Source: Zoopage sp. CT-All
Taxonomy: Eukaryota; Zoopagomycota; Zoopagomycetes; Zoopagales; Zoopagaceae
Assembly (NCBI GenBank): GCA_004114245.1
Contig: QZWS01000026.1
Span: forward strand, 1 to 38,731
DNA: 38,731 nt
Direction: 5' to 3'
The position numbers were made by a program, and so were the translations under genes. Positions 29,701 to 38,731 of the stretch are shown piece by piece (the first letter of the stretch is position 1; every line of letters begins with the position of its first letter). The notes below the pieces were generated by a model that was not told where the DNA came from, ran no database searches, and saw nothing but the letters and a program-made list of their open reading frames with translations.

Positions 29701-31278
29701 GTTGGGGTAGAAACCGAAGAAAATGAGGCCGACAAACCAGCGACAATGGCGAAATGTGCTCGACCTCGTGGAGGTATCATGTCCGGTCGTAGTCATCGCA
29801 CGAAGCAAGTGGTGAGCGAAAACGAAACGGAGGATGCTGCAGTGGCCTCCGATCTACGTCATCTTTCTAGTGACCAAATATTGTCGATGGTTGGCGTCGA
29901 GACGTTGGAGCTCACTGATGTGGCTATTTCTGATCCCATTAAGTTGGTCGGTTGCACCGATGACGTGCCAGAGAATACGATGGAAGTGACCGACCTTGCT
30001 GCTGGCAACCCTAAGCGAGGCAGAAGGCAGAAAGCAGAAGGAGCTGTTGAACAGGAAACTGCCATCAAGGTTGCCAGCATACCTGCTACGAAGGGTCGAC
30101 GGACGCACAAAACGACTGAAATCAAGACTGCAATTGAAAATCAAGAGGTTGGCGATCAACCGGCGAAGCTCATCCCCGTAAAGCCCGAAAATGGAAAACG
30201 AGTACGCAAAGCTGCCAAGGAGTTGTACGAGTCGGCTGAAGCTCCACAAGATGTGACTCCTGCTTCTAATGCCCCTTTACGAGAAAAGCAAGTAAGGAAG
30301 CAGAACGTAGAAGCTGCCGAGGAAGCCATTGCCGTTGGTTTATCTGCCCAAGTCAATCCACCAATCGAATCTGTTGAGTCTCGTCATGAATCCGACTCTG
30401 ATCAAATGGGAGTCGTAGCTGAACCTGCGAAAGTTTCGCGTGGTGGACGAAAGAAAGCAGTGCAAGCTAAGAATGAGGTTGAATCGCTAAACAACGAGGG
30501 TTCCATTGTCGAGCAAGATCCAGCACCAAAACTAACAAAGGGACGCGCCCGGAAGGCTTCGCCTGCTGCCGCTGGCACAAGTATTGAGGTGGAAACCATT
30601 TCTCGGCCGATCAGAAGCCTCCGTGAGCGGAAGCCTGTTGCTGCTGTTTCTGAAGAATTGCTTGAGAATAAGCCGGCTGCCAAGTCGACTAGACAACGCG
30701 GCGCTCCATCAAGTAAACTTGCGACACAAGAACTCGACTCCAAGCCTGTTAAAAAACAAGGGCGAGCAGCAGCAAGCAAAAAGGTGGATAATCCGAAGCC
30801 TGATTCAGGCGAAAAGGCTACCAAAGGTCGTGGTCGACCCGTTCGCGCGAAATCATCTGTAGTCGAGGAGCCCTCTGTCTTGCCCGCTCCTATTGTCGTC
30901 AAAGGCCGAAAACGAGGCATCAAGAATGCTATCGAGCCAGAGACGGCTGCTGAAGAAACTACGGTGACGAAGAGGCCTCGCCGTGGCGCCAAACCGACTG
31001 AAACAGTCGCCAAAATATCAGCACCATCGAAAGCAAATGGTACTTTCCTCCCACACAGCTATACGTGTCGGTGATTAACTTTTTAGCTCCAGCCGCTCGT
31101 GGAAAGCGCAAAATGGAGGAAGCTGTTGTGGAGCCGGAGGGCAAGGCCAAGCGTCAACGAGGTGGGTCCACAAGCCTAGTAGGCTATCTAACGACTTGAC
31201 GTTGTAGGTGCTACACAGAGCGTGGTAGTTCCTGAGGTGCCCAAACCAAAGGCAACCCGTACGTTGCGCAAGCGCTAG
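26725..31278 (+). CDS. Ki-67-like protein: FHA domain, PP1-docking motif, basic motif array
   Basis: Exons 26725-27108, 27159-27420, 27467-31039, 31087-31161, 31208-31278 (introns 50, 46, 47, 46 nt) give 1454 aa. Residues 26-120 are an FHA domain: SISFGREGNIRIQLPDVSLK with H next, SDNGTFVN, and LYHGDVIGIGGRRFRFE; the IRIQLP-VS-H run closely resembles the Ki-67 FHA. Residues about 318-346 hold RRRTVHFGPTLEPEIFDKEL then PPDSPVQRG, the RVxF-plus-xxEPExFDxxLPPxxP pattern by which Ki-67 and Repo-Man bind protein phosphatase 1. The middle is disordered and rich in Ser/Pro sites. From about residue 1100 on, basic motifs (GRR, GKRVRK, GRARK, GRGRP, GRKRG, RPRRG, GKRK) recur every 20-30 residues, ending TLRKR. 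A mitotic chromosome-surface PP1 scaffold is the inferred role. Confidence 0.82.
27772..27858 (+). other. Encoded PP1-docking motif (RVxF plus Ki-67/Repo-Man-type extension)
   Basis: Encodes RRRTVHFG, then TLEPEIFDKELPPDSPVQRG. R-T-V-H-F fits the RVxF consensus. The downstream EPExFDxxLPPxxPxxRG matches the extension shared by Ki-67 and Repo-Man (the PP1_bind family) rather than a chance RVxF. Confidence 0.8.
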
Positions 31279-31413
31279 AGGTGCCGAATCGGTGCCAGGC
31301 ACGATTTGGCCATCTTTTGTTTTAATACATTCCATTAAACGAGACTGCGATGCTAAAGCTCAATTCAGGCATTGCACTCTCTCTAAACGAGACTGCTCGC
31401 CGTTCACATTGAT
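31279..31413. other. Short intergenic region with a direct repeat
   Basis: 135 bp between the Ki-67-like stop and the Rav1 start. TAAACGAGACTGC occurs twice (about 31336 and 31384). Probably 3' UTR of one gene and promoter of the next. Confidence 0.4.
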
Positions 31414-34400
31414 ATGGCCACCGCAAATGTGTATCTCCCAGGCCGAGTAAATCGAAGCATCGCCTGCATTGATGCACAGCGCATTCATGGCAGATATCTC
31501 ATTGTAAGCGCACTGATCAGCTTGTCATCTCATGCCTGGCTAGGCCTTTGGTTCGCTCGATGTCGTGGATGTCGTGGATGAAGATGGCCGCTTGGTCCAG
31601 TCGCTCCCAGGGACCGATGATCACTCTTGTGCGGTAGCAGCCGTGGCAATAGCCCCTTCGGGAAATGTTCTATCTCCATGGACCTGTCGTGGCTCTGATG
31701 CTTGCTGAAGATTGCATTTACGGACGGCCGAATTCTGTATGTTTACGAGTTCGCGTCGGTAACCTGCTTTGCTGCTCGACCATGCCCGGTGAACAAGCTT
31801 AGGATGAGAGCTGGACTAAACTGGCTGTTATGGAGAAGCCTGGGGTAAACGTTCTCGCTTGGCTGCCAGATGGTAGGCTGTTCAATGCACGCGACAGACG
31901 CGTCAAGCGCTGGGTAGGAAAACTCGTTGCGTGCGGGTCGTCTATTACCCTGATGGATATATCGTCATTGGAAGAAGGCGAGATGATCACCATATGCTGG
32001 GAGAAGGCGTCGGTTTGCGTTCCCTTTAAGGCGGCTATTGATGTCAGTAGGCTCGGCTCAGACATAGCCAAGGCTCATGTATCCTCTAAAGGCAAAATTG
32101 TAACAATTGGCAAGGTGTGTCGTAGCCTAATTCCTCTTGCATCTTGAGCTATTGCTAGAATTCACGCATTGCGACGGTGTGGTATCCATCAACGCTCGAA
32201 CGTGCTCCGTTCATATACCTTCCCCACAAAAGATCCGTAGCAAGCGCCATTTGGTATCCTTGCTCCAGGTAGCTACTGGTGCTTACGTTGAGATGTACTG
32301 AGAGCCATTTAGTGATCTGCTGACTGTGTCCGTGATTGGTGTGCTTCGCGTGTGGACAAGGTCATCCTCAGGACGCCACTGTCCCTACAGCATTTCCGTT
32401 GAACTGGACTTAAAGACCAAGATCGCCGATGCTGGCTTGGAAGCGCAGCCTGATTGGCTGTCGATGACGGTTGTCAGCTTTATCTGCGACGCTGGGCCTC
32501 GCGCACTCTACTTCAACGGGGCTACACGCGCCTTGCTTGTCGCAATGAATGGCCGCAGCGGATTGCTCTGCTGGGAGCTACAAGTAGCATTTGGCGCCGC
32601 CTTCATCTACTGATGTTGATCTAGGTGAGCGAGAAAGGCCAGTATAGCATTGGGAACGCCTTTTCCGTCTCCTCGTCCAAAGACGTATCAAAGCACACTC
32701 TTCGATCTGTCGCGCTCTCTCTTGCCGCCCCAGATGTTCTAGGTAGGCGAGTATTCCGGTTCAACGATTGGCTGACTCTTGAAGAACTGAACTTTCAGCA
32801 TCTCAGTCTTCGAGCAGATGGATTTTCTGCATTGAATTCCATCGATTTGAGTGCTGGTCCTTTTCGAGCTAGTATGACAAGGCGTATGATGCTCGACGGG
32901 GCAGACGGTGTCATTCGTCGCCTTCGAGTCCGCGATCTGCACGTTGTCGCCATCACTGAAGGGGATCGAGCGTACCTCTGGAAGATGGAAGTATGCCAGG
33001 GCTCTATTGATAATCAGCGTTTACTTGTATAGAATGGCATTCGCTCATCTGCTAAAGCACTGTTGGGATGCTTGGATGCAATCTTTTTGGACGGTACGGC
33101 TAGATCATGTGCACTGAACTCTACGTATTCATAGACAATTTGGTTCTTGCGGCAAGACGAATTGGTGATAAGCAACGCATAAGCTTGACGAATCTTGCGA
33201 CCAAGGTCGAGACCTGCGTTTTGGCGATCAGTAATTTTGAAAATTTTGTCGGGTCGATTCGGCACAGTGCGAATGTCTTTTTCATCGCGTGGAGAGCGCA
33301 AGACGACACGCTCCTGGCCGCCTCCAACGGTCTTCATTTATCCGGCTGTGCTTGTGCTGGTGTCGATGCTGAAATGCCGACCGTCGATGAGCATATATCG
33401 TCGATGCTCTCGAGTGCAACTGTGATCAGACAAGAGTCAGAAACCAACACAGTGGCCATCGCTTGTGCGCCCTGATCTTCGCACACCCTAGCTAAAACTA
33501 CTAGACACGCGTCATCTTGCTATATTTGCACATGGGGAAGGGATCTATGACCAAGTATATTCGCAAACGTTTGTTCTATTATACACATCGCCTCTGTAAT
33601 ATTTCTTCGCAGATTCGGGGGGAAGATCTGGAGTCTTTCTTGGGCATCCTTCTCCCCCTTCCAGTTACTTTTAGCAACGTTCGATTCGAATTCCATCTGT
33701 ATTGCCCGGACGCGATGCAGCGTTTTCTCCCCAATACTGTCATCTTGGGTGAGCCTTGGCCAGCTTCGGTTTCCTTGGTAGCTTGCTGCGACTGCGGTTT
33801 AAATTGGTATATTGAGTCCACACGTCTAGCTTGGCATCAAGAAATACATTCGCCAGTGCGAACGCAGTGCTGTTTGCGCGTGGCAGTCATATTCTTGGAT
33901 TTCCCATATCGCAGTTTCGATTACCAGGTTGGATGATTGCTTAATTCCGCTGTCTTATGTTTGCAGAAATGCCTTTGCATGATTTGCGCCAAATCACGGA
34001 ATTGGCCCGCGAAAACCTGCCTGCGTATTTTCCACTTCCTTTGAAGGTTTTGGCAACATTGGGTATAGCAGCCCTGCCTCAATGCTGGCTCATTTCTCTC
34101 AAGGTCGTTTTGAGGAAATCGTGGATATATTTCGAAAACTAGATGTAGCTTTGGAGGATGGCCATTTGAAACCCTTTTTCGATGGATCAACAGTCTGTTG
34201 TAGGACAGTCTCCCATCCGACACTGACGGAATGTAGATATCGGATTGTGTTGAGATCGAAGCCGTATCTTCGTATGCACCTTTGACATACTCGCGCTTGA
34301 CCATTTCGCAGTTCTAGGCTGCGCGATAAGACCGAAGTGCTGCGACGGCTCAAGGAAGCCCTGATGGCCAGACCTATTGCAGGTTTATCGTCACAGGGAC

Positions 34401-35539
34401 AGCTAGTGCTCGTGAACTATTTGGAATTCATGGACACGTATCTTCAGTATCAAGGACAGATGGACGCCAATGCACTGCGATACTACTTTAATCTCAAACT
34501 TGCCAAGCTGCAGGTTTCGCGTGGCATGGAAGATACCAAGTTCTATAAGCGCGTTTGCTTTGCCCAGCTGAGCCGATCGAAGGCGAGCCACCCGCATTCG
34601 AGATCTGACCAACACTCATTAGTCGCTTCTGGTTGGGATTCTAAAGGAAGGATACAAGGCGTTTGTTTGGGACGATCTGCGATTTTGGGGAGTCGAGCTG
34701 TGGCTGGACGACGATTCACTCCTTGTATGTTATATCACGCCTGATATGCTCATATACTGGTATCCGTGATGCATAGACTGAGCTGGCAATGACAAGCGCG
34801 CGAAACCTTTTCCTTCGCGATCGCAATCCAAATGATTGCTTCCTAATATATATTGCTCTGCGTCGAAAGGCTGTCCTGCTCGGTCTTTGGCGAACTGCAA
34901 GCTCGCACCCAGAGCAAAGTTTAATGGTACGTTTCTTGTCGAACGATTTCAACGCTCCGCGTTGGCACGATGCTGCAATAAAGAATGCCTACAGCTTGAT
35001 TTCAAAAGGGCGATTTGGTGCGTTTATATGTGTCGTTATTTCAACCGAATATTTGCTAGAGTTGGGCGCGGCGTTCTTCCTACTTGCCGATCGTCTGGAG
35101 GATGCCATGAAAGTATGCACACAGCGCATGAAAGACCTGCAGCTTGCGTTTCTTTTGGCGCGTGTTTATGGTGGAGGTAGGCCGCTCTGCGCAGCCCGAG
35201 TATTAAAGGACACTTCTGATGTGTAGCTGATCGACAAGCGCTGAACAATTTGATCGAACGCTGTGATGCGGATCACGAAGTGAAGGATCCGTTTTGGAAA
35301 GTAGCCTCGGCACTGCTGCGTGGTGGTCGCCAACTTGCACAGAAGCTTCCTGTATGCTTTTATTCTCCTTGTATGTTTGCTGATGACGGTGGCATCCAAA
35401 GCTGGTGGAGCCAAGTCCGTATGCCTACGTGGTGTACAATGAGCTCCATCCGGACCCATCGGCGGAAAAGCTCACTGCTGCTGAGCAAGTTCGACGGTCT
35501 ATGCAGAATGCGGGCCTTGGTAATGTCTCGCTTGAGTAG
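31414..35539 (+). CDS. RAV1: Rav1/rabconnectin-3 (DMXL)-like RAVE subunit, regulator of V-ATPase assembly
   Basis: Large WD-repeat protein needed to rejoin the V1 and Vo parts of the vacuolar ATPase. ATG 31414 begins MATANVYLPGRVNRSIACID. Placed introns: 31504-31543, 31667-31710, 31759-31802, 32115-32158, 32584-32624, 32991-33032, 33094-33134, 33452-33491, 33573-33612; several more lie downstream. N-terminal propeller pieces include VNVLAWLPDGRLF, YLPHKRSVASAIWYP and DLLTVSVIGVLRVW. The C-terminal Rav1 domain is clear: RNPNDCFLIYIALRRKAVLL, GLWRTASSHPEQSLMVRFLS, RWHDAAIKNAYSLISKGRF, AAFFLLADRLEDAMKVC. The junction at about 32265-32310 is unresolved: no donor and acceptor pair keeps frame. The end is TAG 35539, or TGA 35587 if a further intron exists. 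Exact protein not claimed. Confidence 0.83.
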
Positions 35540-35614
35540 GAAGCTGTTGTTGAATACTTTTTATGGGAAGCCCATGCCTGCCGTTGAAAGTTGCTCCCCA
35601 TCCAAGCCTCTGGC

Positions 35615-37266
35615 ATGCCGCGTCCCTTTGACGAGCTGCTCTCGTCCCCACTTCTCAGCACCGCCAATGCAGCCATCGTTCTGGCCGGGTCGTTTGTCGC
35701 TTATTCCGCGTACAAGCTCGTTATTTTCCCGGCCTTGGTTTCGCCGCTTCGCAAGCTGCCACATGCGCCGCGCGGTCGCATCCCGCTGCTGGGAAACATG
35801 CCCGAAATTGTCTCTGCCGAGGTAGCCAGCATGCAGTTCAAATGGGCCCAGGACCTTGGCGATATTTTCGTCTACTACGGTCTGTTCTCAGAGCCCCGCG
35901 TCGCAGTGCTGGATCCAAAAATGCTGCTACATATCCTTTCTTCCCGCTCGTATGACTATCCCAAGCCGAGCGCAACGCTGAAATTCGTTGGACCTGTTTT
36001 GGGCATTGGCTTGGTCTTGGCCGAGGGCGATGTGCACCGCAGACAGCGTCGGATGCTGCAGCCGGCATTCGCGCATCGCCACATCAAGGCAATGGCGGCA
36101 ATGTTTGATGGGCCAGCAAGGAAGCTGACAGGTCGTTGGGGGTCGGCATTGGAGCATGCGGTGTCAGAATGCATAAGCGTCGTTGATGCAGATGGCAAGG
36201 ATTTCTCTGGGATTGAGCTCGACCTTCTTTCCGATCTCTCGCGGACCACCTTGGACGTGATCGGCATCGTCGGGTTCGGACATGACTTCGGTGCTGCCGA
36301 CTCTGCTGACGCTGCCGACTCGGAGATCGCTGATCCTCTCTGCCGTGCATATGCCAATTTTTTTAACTGGAACAAGCTTTCGATCATCTCGCTCCTGTAC
36401 ATCGCCTTCCCAATCCTCGACTATCTACCAAATCATCGGAATCGTGTCCGGCGCCAGACCGTCCAGACCATCGATTCTGCTGCGCGTGCTATTGTCCGAG
36501 AGCGTATGCAAGACAAGGAAGGCATTGAAAATGGCACTGATCTCCTAAGCGTGATTCTGCGCGAGACAGAATATGGCACAGTGAGCGAGGACGAGTGCAA
36601 GGCGCATATCATGACCTTTTTGCTCGCCGGCCACGAAACATCAAGTGTTGTGCTTGCCTGGACGCTTTATTCGCTAGCGGGCAAACCCGAGGCTCAAGAT
36701 CGTCTGCGCTCGGAGATTAATGCGTTCATTGCCAGCAGCCAGGGCGACACCGATGCTCCGCTGACGTTTGACCAAGTGCACTCCCTCAAATACTTGGACT
36801 GTGTTCTCCGCGAGGTTCTGCGTCTCTTCCCTCCCGTTCCTCTCCCAAGCCGCGTCGCTATCAAGGACGATGTCCTCCCCGGCGGTCACTTTATCCCCAA
36901 AGGGACAATCATGCATATCATCCCTGGCGTGACGCATCTTATGAGCAAGCATTGGGGCGACGATGTGCGCGAGTTCCGCCCAGAGCGTTGGCTCGAGGGC
37001 ATCGAGAGTATGGAAGGCTTCAATTACATCTACATGGTATGTGTACGCTCTTCTTCTCGACCCCTTGCTAATCGCTGTAGCCATTCTTGACTGGGCCACG
37101 GTCATGCATTGGCATGAAGCTGGCGCAAACCGAGATGAAGGTGCTGCTTGTGCACATCCTCCGCAAGTTTGAGTTCAGGCTGGTGCCCGGGTTTGAAATT
37201 AAGAAGCAGATGCGTCTCACCTTACAGCCGGGTCCGACCTTGAAATTGCTGGTGGCAAGAGTATAG
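35615..37266 (+). CDS. Cytochrome P450 monooxygenase
   Basis: Exons 35615-37036 and 37081-37266 (44-nt intron) give 535 aa. An N-terminal membrane helix (residues about 17-38, STANAAIVLAGSFVAYSAYK) is followed by the proline-rich hinge LPHAPRGRIPLLGNMP. The I-helix oxygen motif is LLAGHETSS, the K-helix ExxR is in CVLREVLRLFPP, the PERF-like motif is FRPERW, and the heme-thiolate site FLTGPRSCIGMKLA fits FxxGxRxCxG. The intron falls just before the heme motif. All catalytic elements are present. Start ATG 35615 lies 28-75 bp after the Rav1 stop, so the two + genes are almost abutting. Substrate unknown; the CYP family cannot be set without comparison. Confidence 0.93.
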
Positions 37267-37370
37267 CGAGCATGTCTGGAATATATCGTGTTGTAATACG
37301 GATCTCTAATCAACGGTATTATTGCTTATAACATTTGCAGGCTAGCAATGCTGCAGTCGGCCTCCATTGC

Positions 37371-38731
37371 CTATGCATAGGTGTCAGTTGGATCGAACAC
37401 GACGTCCTTCCTTACCTCGACAGCCTGTCTGACCTCCAAAAGGTGCCGAGCAGCGGCAATCCAGTCCTTGGCAATCGCACGACTCCATCCACTCAATTGA
37501 TTCATCTCACGAACCGCCATCTCAATGTTCTCCTCGTCGAGATGCGTTTGAGCCCGAATGATAATTGCTGCAGGGTCGGCGGCCGCATCGGGCGATGCTG
37601 TTTGAAAGAGAAGCGGCGACAGGGCACGGGATACAAGATGGCTGGAGAAGCCGCCATTCTCAGGTACCAATGCAGCTTTGCACACCTCGTCCTTTACCTG
37701 TTGGAACCGTTGGGCTAGTTCATGGGGACCAATGACCCCGCTGCGGGATATGTCAGGCCGAATGGTGCTGGCAACGGTGGCCACGATGGTCGAGATGCCA
37801 TTGCTCTCGCACGCGGCAACCTGAGCAGCGAGCGGTTCGTGCGAGCTCTCGCCATACACGCGTGCAGCGAGAGCATCGACGGCGGATCGGAGGCGATGAA
37901 CGGCATGCATGCGCTTGGAAAACTCCAACACCTCGCCGAATCGATCCTTCAGCATGGTGTGTTCGATGGCAAGCTCTTCGATGCGGCCGAGTCGCCCGGC
38001 ACGTTCCAATTCCACGCGTGCCGCCAGCTCTCGCTTCCAATCACGCCAAAGCTCCTCGGCCTGAGCGTGCAGTTGAGACTGGAGCGCGTCCTTGTACTGC
38101 AGCTCGGCACTAGCGATGGCCTGCCCAAGCTCGGAGGCGAAACGCGTCTGAAGCTCGCCGATCAAGGTCTTGTGAGCACTGGCCTGCTCTAGGGATGTGC
38201 GTGCAAGCTCTTCGCGCTCACCGTCAATAACCGCCTTGGTGACAATCGCCTCGCTTGTGGCAGCATCCAATGCCTCGAGGCCACGGATAAGCTGGGGAAT
38301 AACCGTGCGCATGGTCGCCGGATTCTGCAGCATTTTTTCGAGAAGCAGCGACAGCTGATGCACCTCTGGCGCAGTGTAGGACGATGTGTTGATCAGCGCA
38401 GCAATCGCAGCCGTGGCAGCCGCGGGCGGGGCGGGTGCAGCAGCTTTTGGCTTGGGATGGTAAATCATCTCGGGATAGACACCGAGCTCCTCGCCACGAC
38501 CGCTGGCCAGTCCCGCGGCACGACGAATTTCACCTAGTTTTGCATCCCACTTGGCAATCGTCATCGCGGCAGCTCGACAGCATTGACGGTACGCGTCTCG
38601 AGCGGTATCCAGGCCATGTATAACGTCGTTGCCGACGGCTGGCACAGTGAGTCGCAGCCACGACCGAGCCCGCTCATTGTTTAGTGCAATGTAGATGAAG
38701 CTGGATGCGCTTGCACCGGCGAGAACAGCAA
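37371..38731 (-). CDS. MIC60: MICOS subunit Mic60 (mitofilin), 5' end cut by window
   Basis: Inner-membrane organiser of crista junctions. The frame is open from the window edge to stop 37371 (about 453 codons shown). At the edge a membrane helix (AGASASSFIYIAL) leads into RARSWLRLTVPAVGNDVIHG, the short block after the helix in the family. Then comes an Ala/Pro-rich linker, a long coiled coil (EELARTSLEQASAHKTLIGE through RVELERAGRLGRIEELAIEH), and the C-terminal mitofilin domain ending EMAVREMNQLSGWSRAIAKD, WIAAARHLLEVRQAVEV. No intron is seen. The missing part should be the presequence. It converges on the P450 with 104 bp between stops. Confidence 0.92.
   Translation of the reverse strand, partial: AVLAGASASSFIYIALNNERARSWLRLTVPAVGNDVIHGLDTARDAYRQCCRAAAMTIAKWDAKLGEIRRAAGLASGRGEELGVYPEMIYHPKPKAAAPAPPAAATAAIAALINTSSYTAPEVHQLSLLLEKMLQNPATMRTVIPQLIRGLEALDAATSEAIVTKAVIDGEREELARTSLEQASAHKTLIGELQTRFASELGQAIASAELQYKDALQSQLHAQAEELWRDWKRELAARVELERAGRLGRIEELAIEHTMLKDRFGEVLEFSKRMHAVHRLRSAVDALAARVYGESSHEPLAAQVAACESNGISTIVATVASTIRPDISRSGVIGPHELAQRFQQVKDEVCKAALVPENGGFSSHLVSRALSPLLFQTASPDAAADPAAIIIRAQTHLDEENIEMAVREMNQLSGWSRAIAKDWIAAARHLLEVRQAVEVRKDVVFDPTDTYA

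Noticed and set aside
1..38731. tRNA or rRNA genes and CRISPR arrays
   Set aside because: No convincing A/B box pair with cloverleaf, no rRNA-like sequence and no spaced direct repeats were seen; CRISPR is not expected in a nuclear genome.

Overview
The window is nuclear DNA of a fungus. Every recognisable gene is eukaryotic and fungal in type: Rav1, Pet117, Cbp3, a membrane-anchored cysteine synthase 2, PMP47, dynactin p62, Mic60, U2AF65 and mitoribosomal proteins. The genes are packed tightly and split by very short introns, mostly 40-50 nt, with donors such as GTATGT or GTAAGC, a CTAAT/CTGAC-like branch site and CTAG/GCAG acceptors. About fifty introns could be placed by requiring reading-frame and family continuity. 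At least four of them are GC-AG. An early-diverging fungus fits the compactness and intron style, but I cannot name the lineage.

Layout. 1-4637 (- strand): 5' part of acireductone dioxygenase, mitoribosomal mS29/DAP3, and a single-pass membrane protein with an adhesin-like (DUF4097-type) repeat region. 4624-9033 (+): dynactin p62, then a membrane-anchored type-B carboxylesterase. 9273-11826: Cbp3/UQCC1 (+), PMP47-like peroxisomal carrier (-), Pet117 (+). 11888-15570: Sil1 (-) diverging from a U2AF large subunit with an N-terminal SAP domain (+). 15626-20390: a small GPI-type secreted protein (-), AMP deaminase (-), cysteine synthase 2 (-) and mitoribosomal bL36 (+). 20861-25641: an accessory island of four unrecognised secreted proteins, all on the - strand and each encoded by one uninterrupted reading frame. 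Two of them are tandem duplicates ending in paired C2H2 finger-like motifs. 26032-37266 (+): a PSMG3-like proteasome chaperone, a large Ki-67-like protein (FHA plus PP1-docking motif plus a basic motif array), a Rav1/rabconnectin-3 homologue and a cytochrome P450. 37371-38731 (-): 5'-truncated Mic60/mitofilin.

The genes do not form one pathway. Many act in mitochondria (mS29, bL36, Cbp3, Pet117, Mic60, probably cysteine synthase 2), as expected of a housekeeping region. Three divergent gene pairs share almost no intergenic DNA: start codons 14 bp, 47 bp and 25 bp apart, the first pair overlapping. The most notable items are the fungal Ki-67-like protein, the SAP-U2AF65 architecture, the secreted double-finger tandem pair, and the GC-AG introns.
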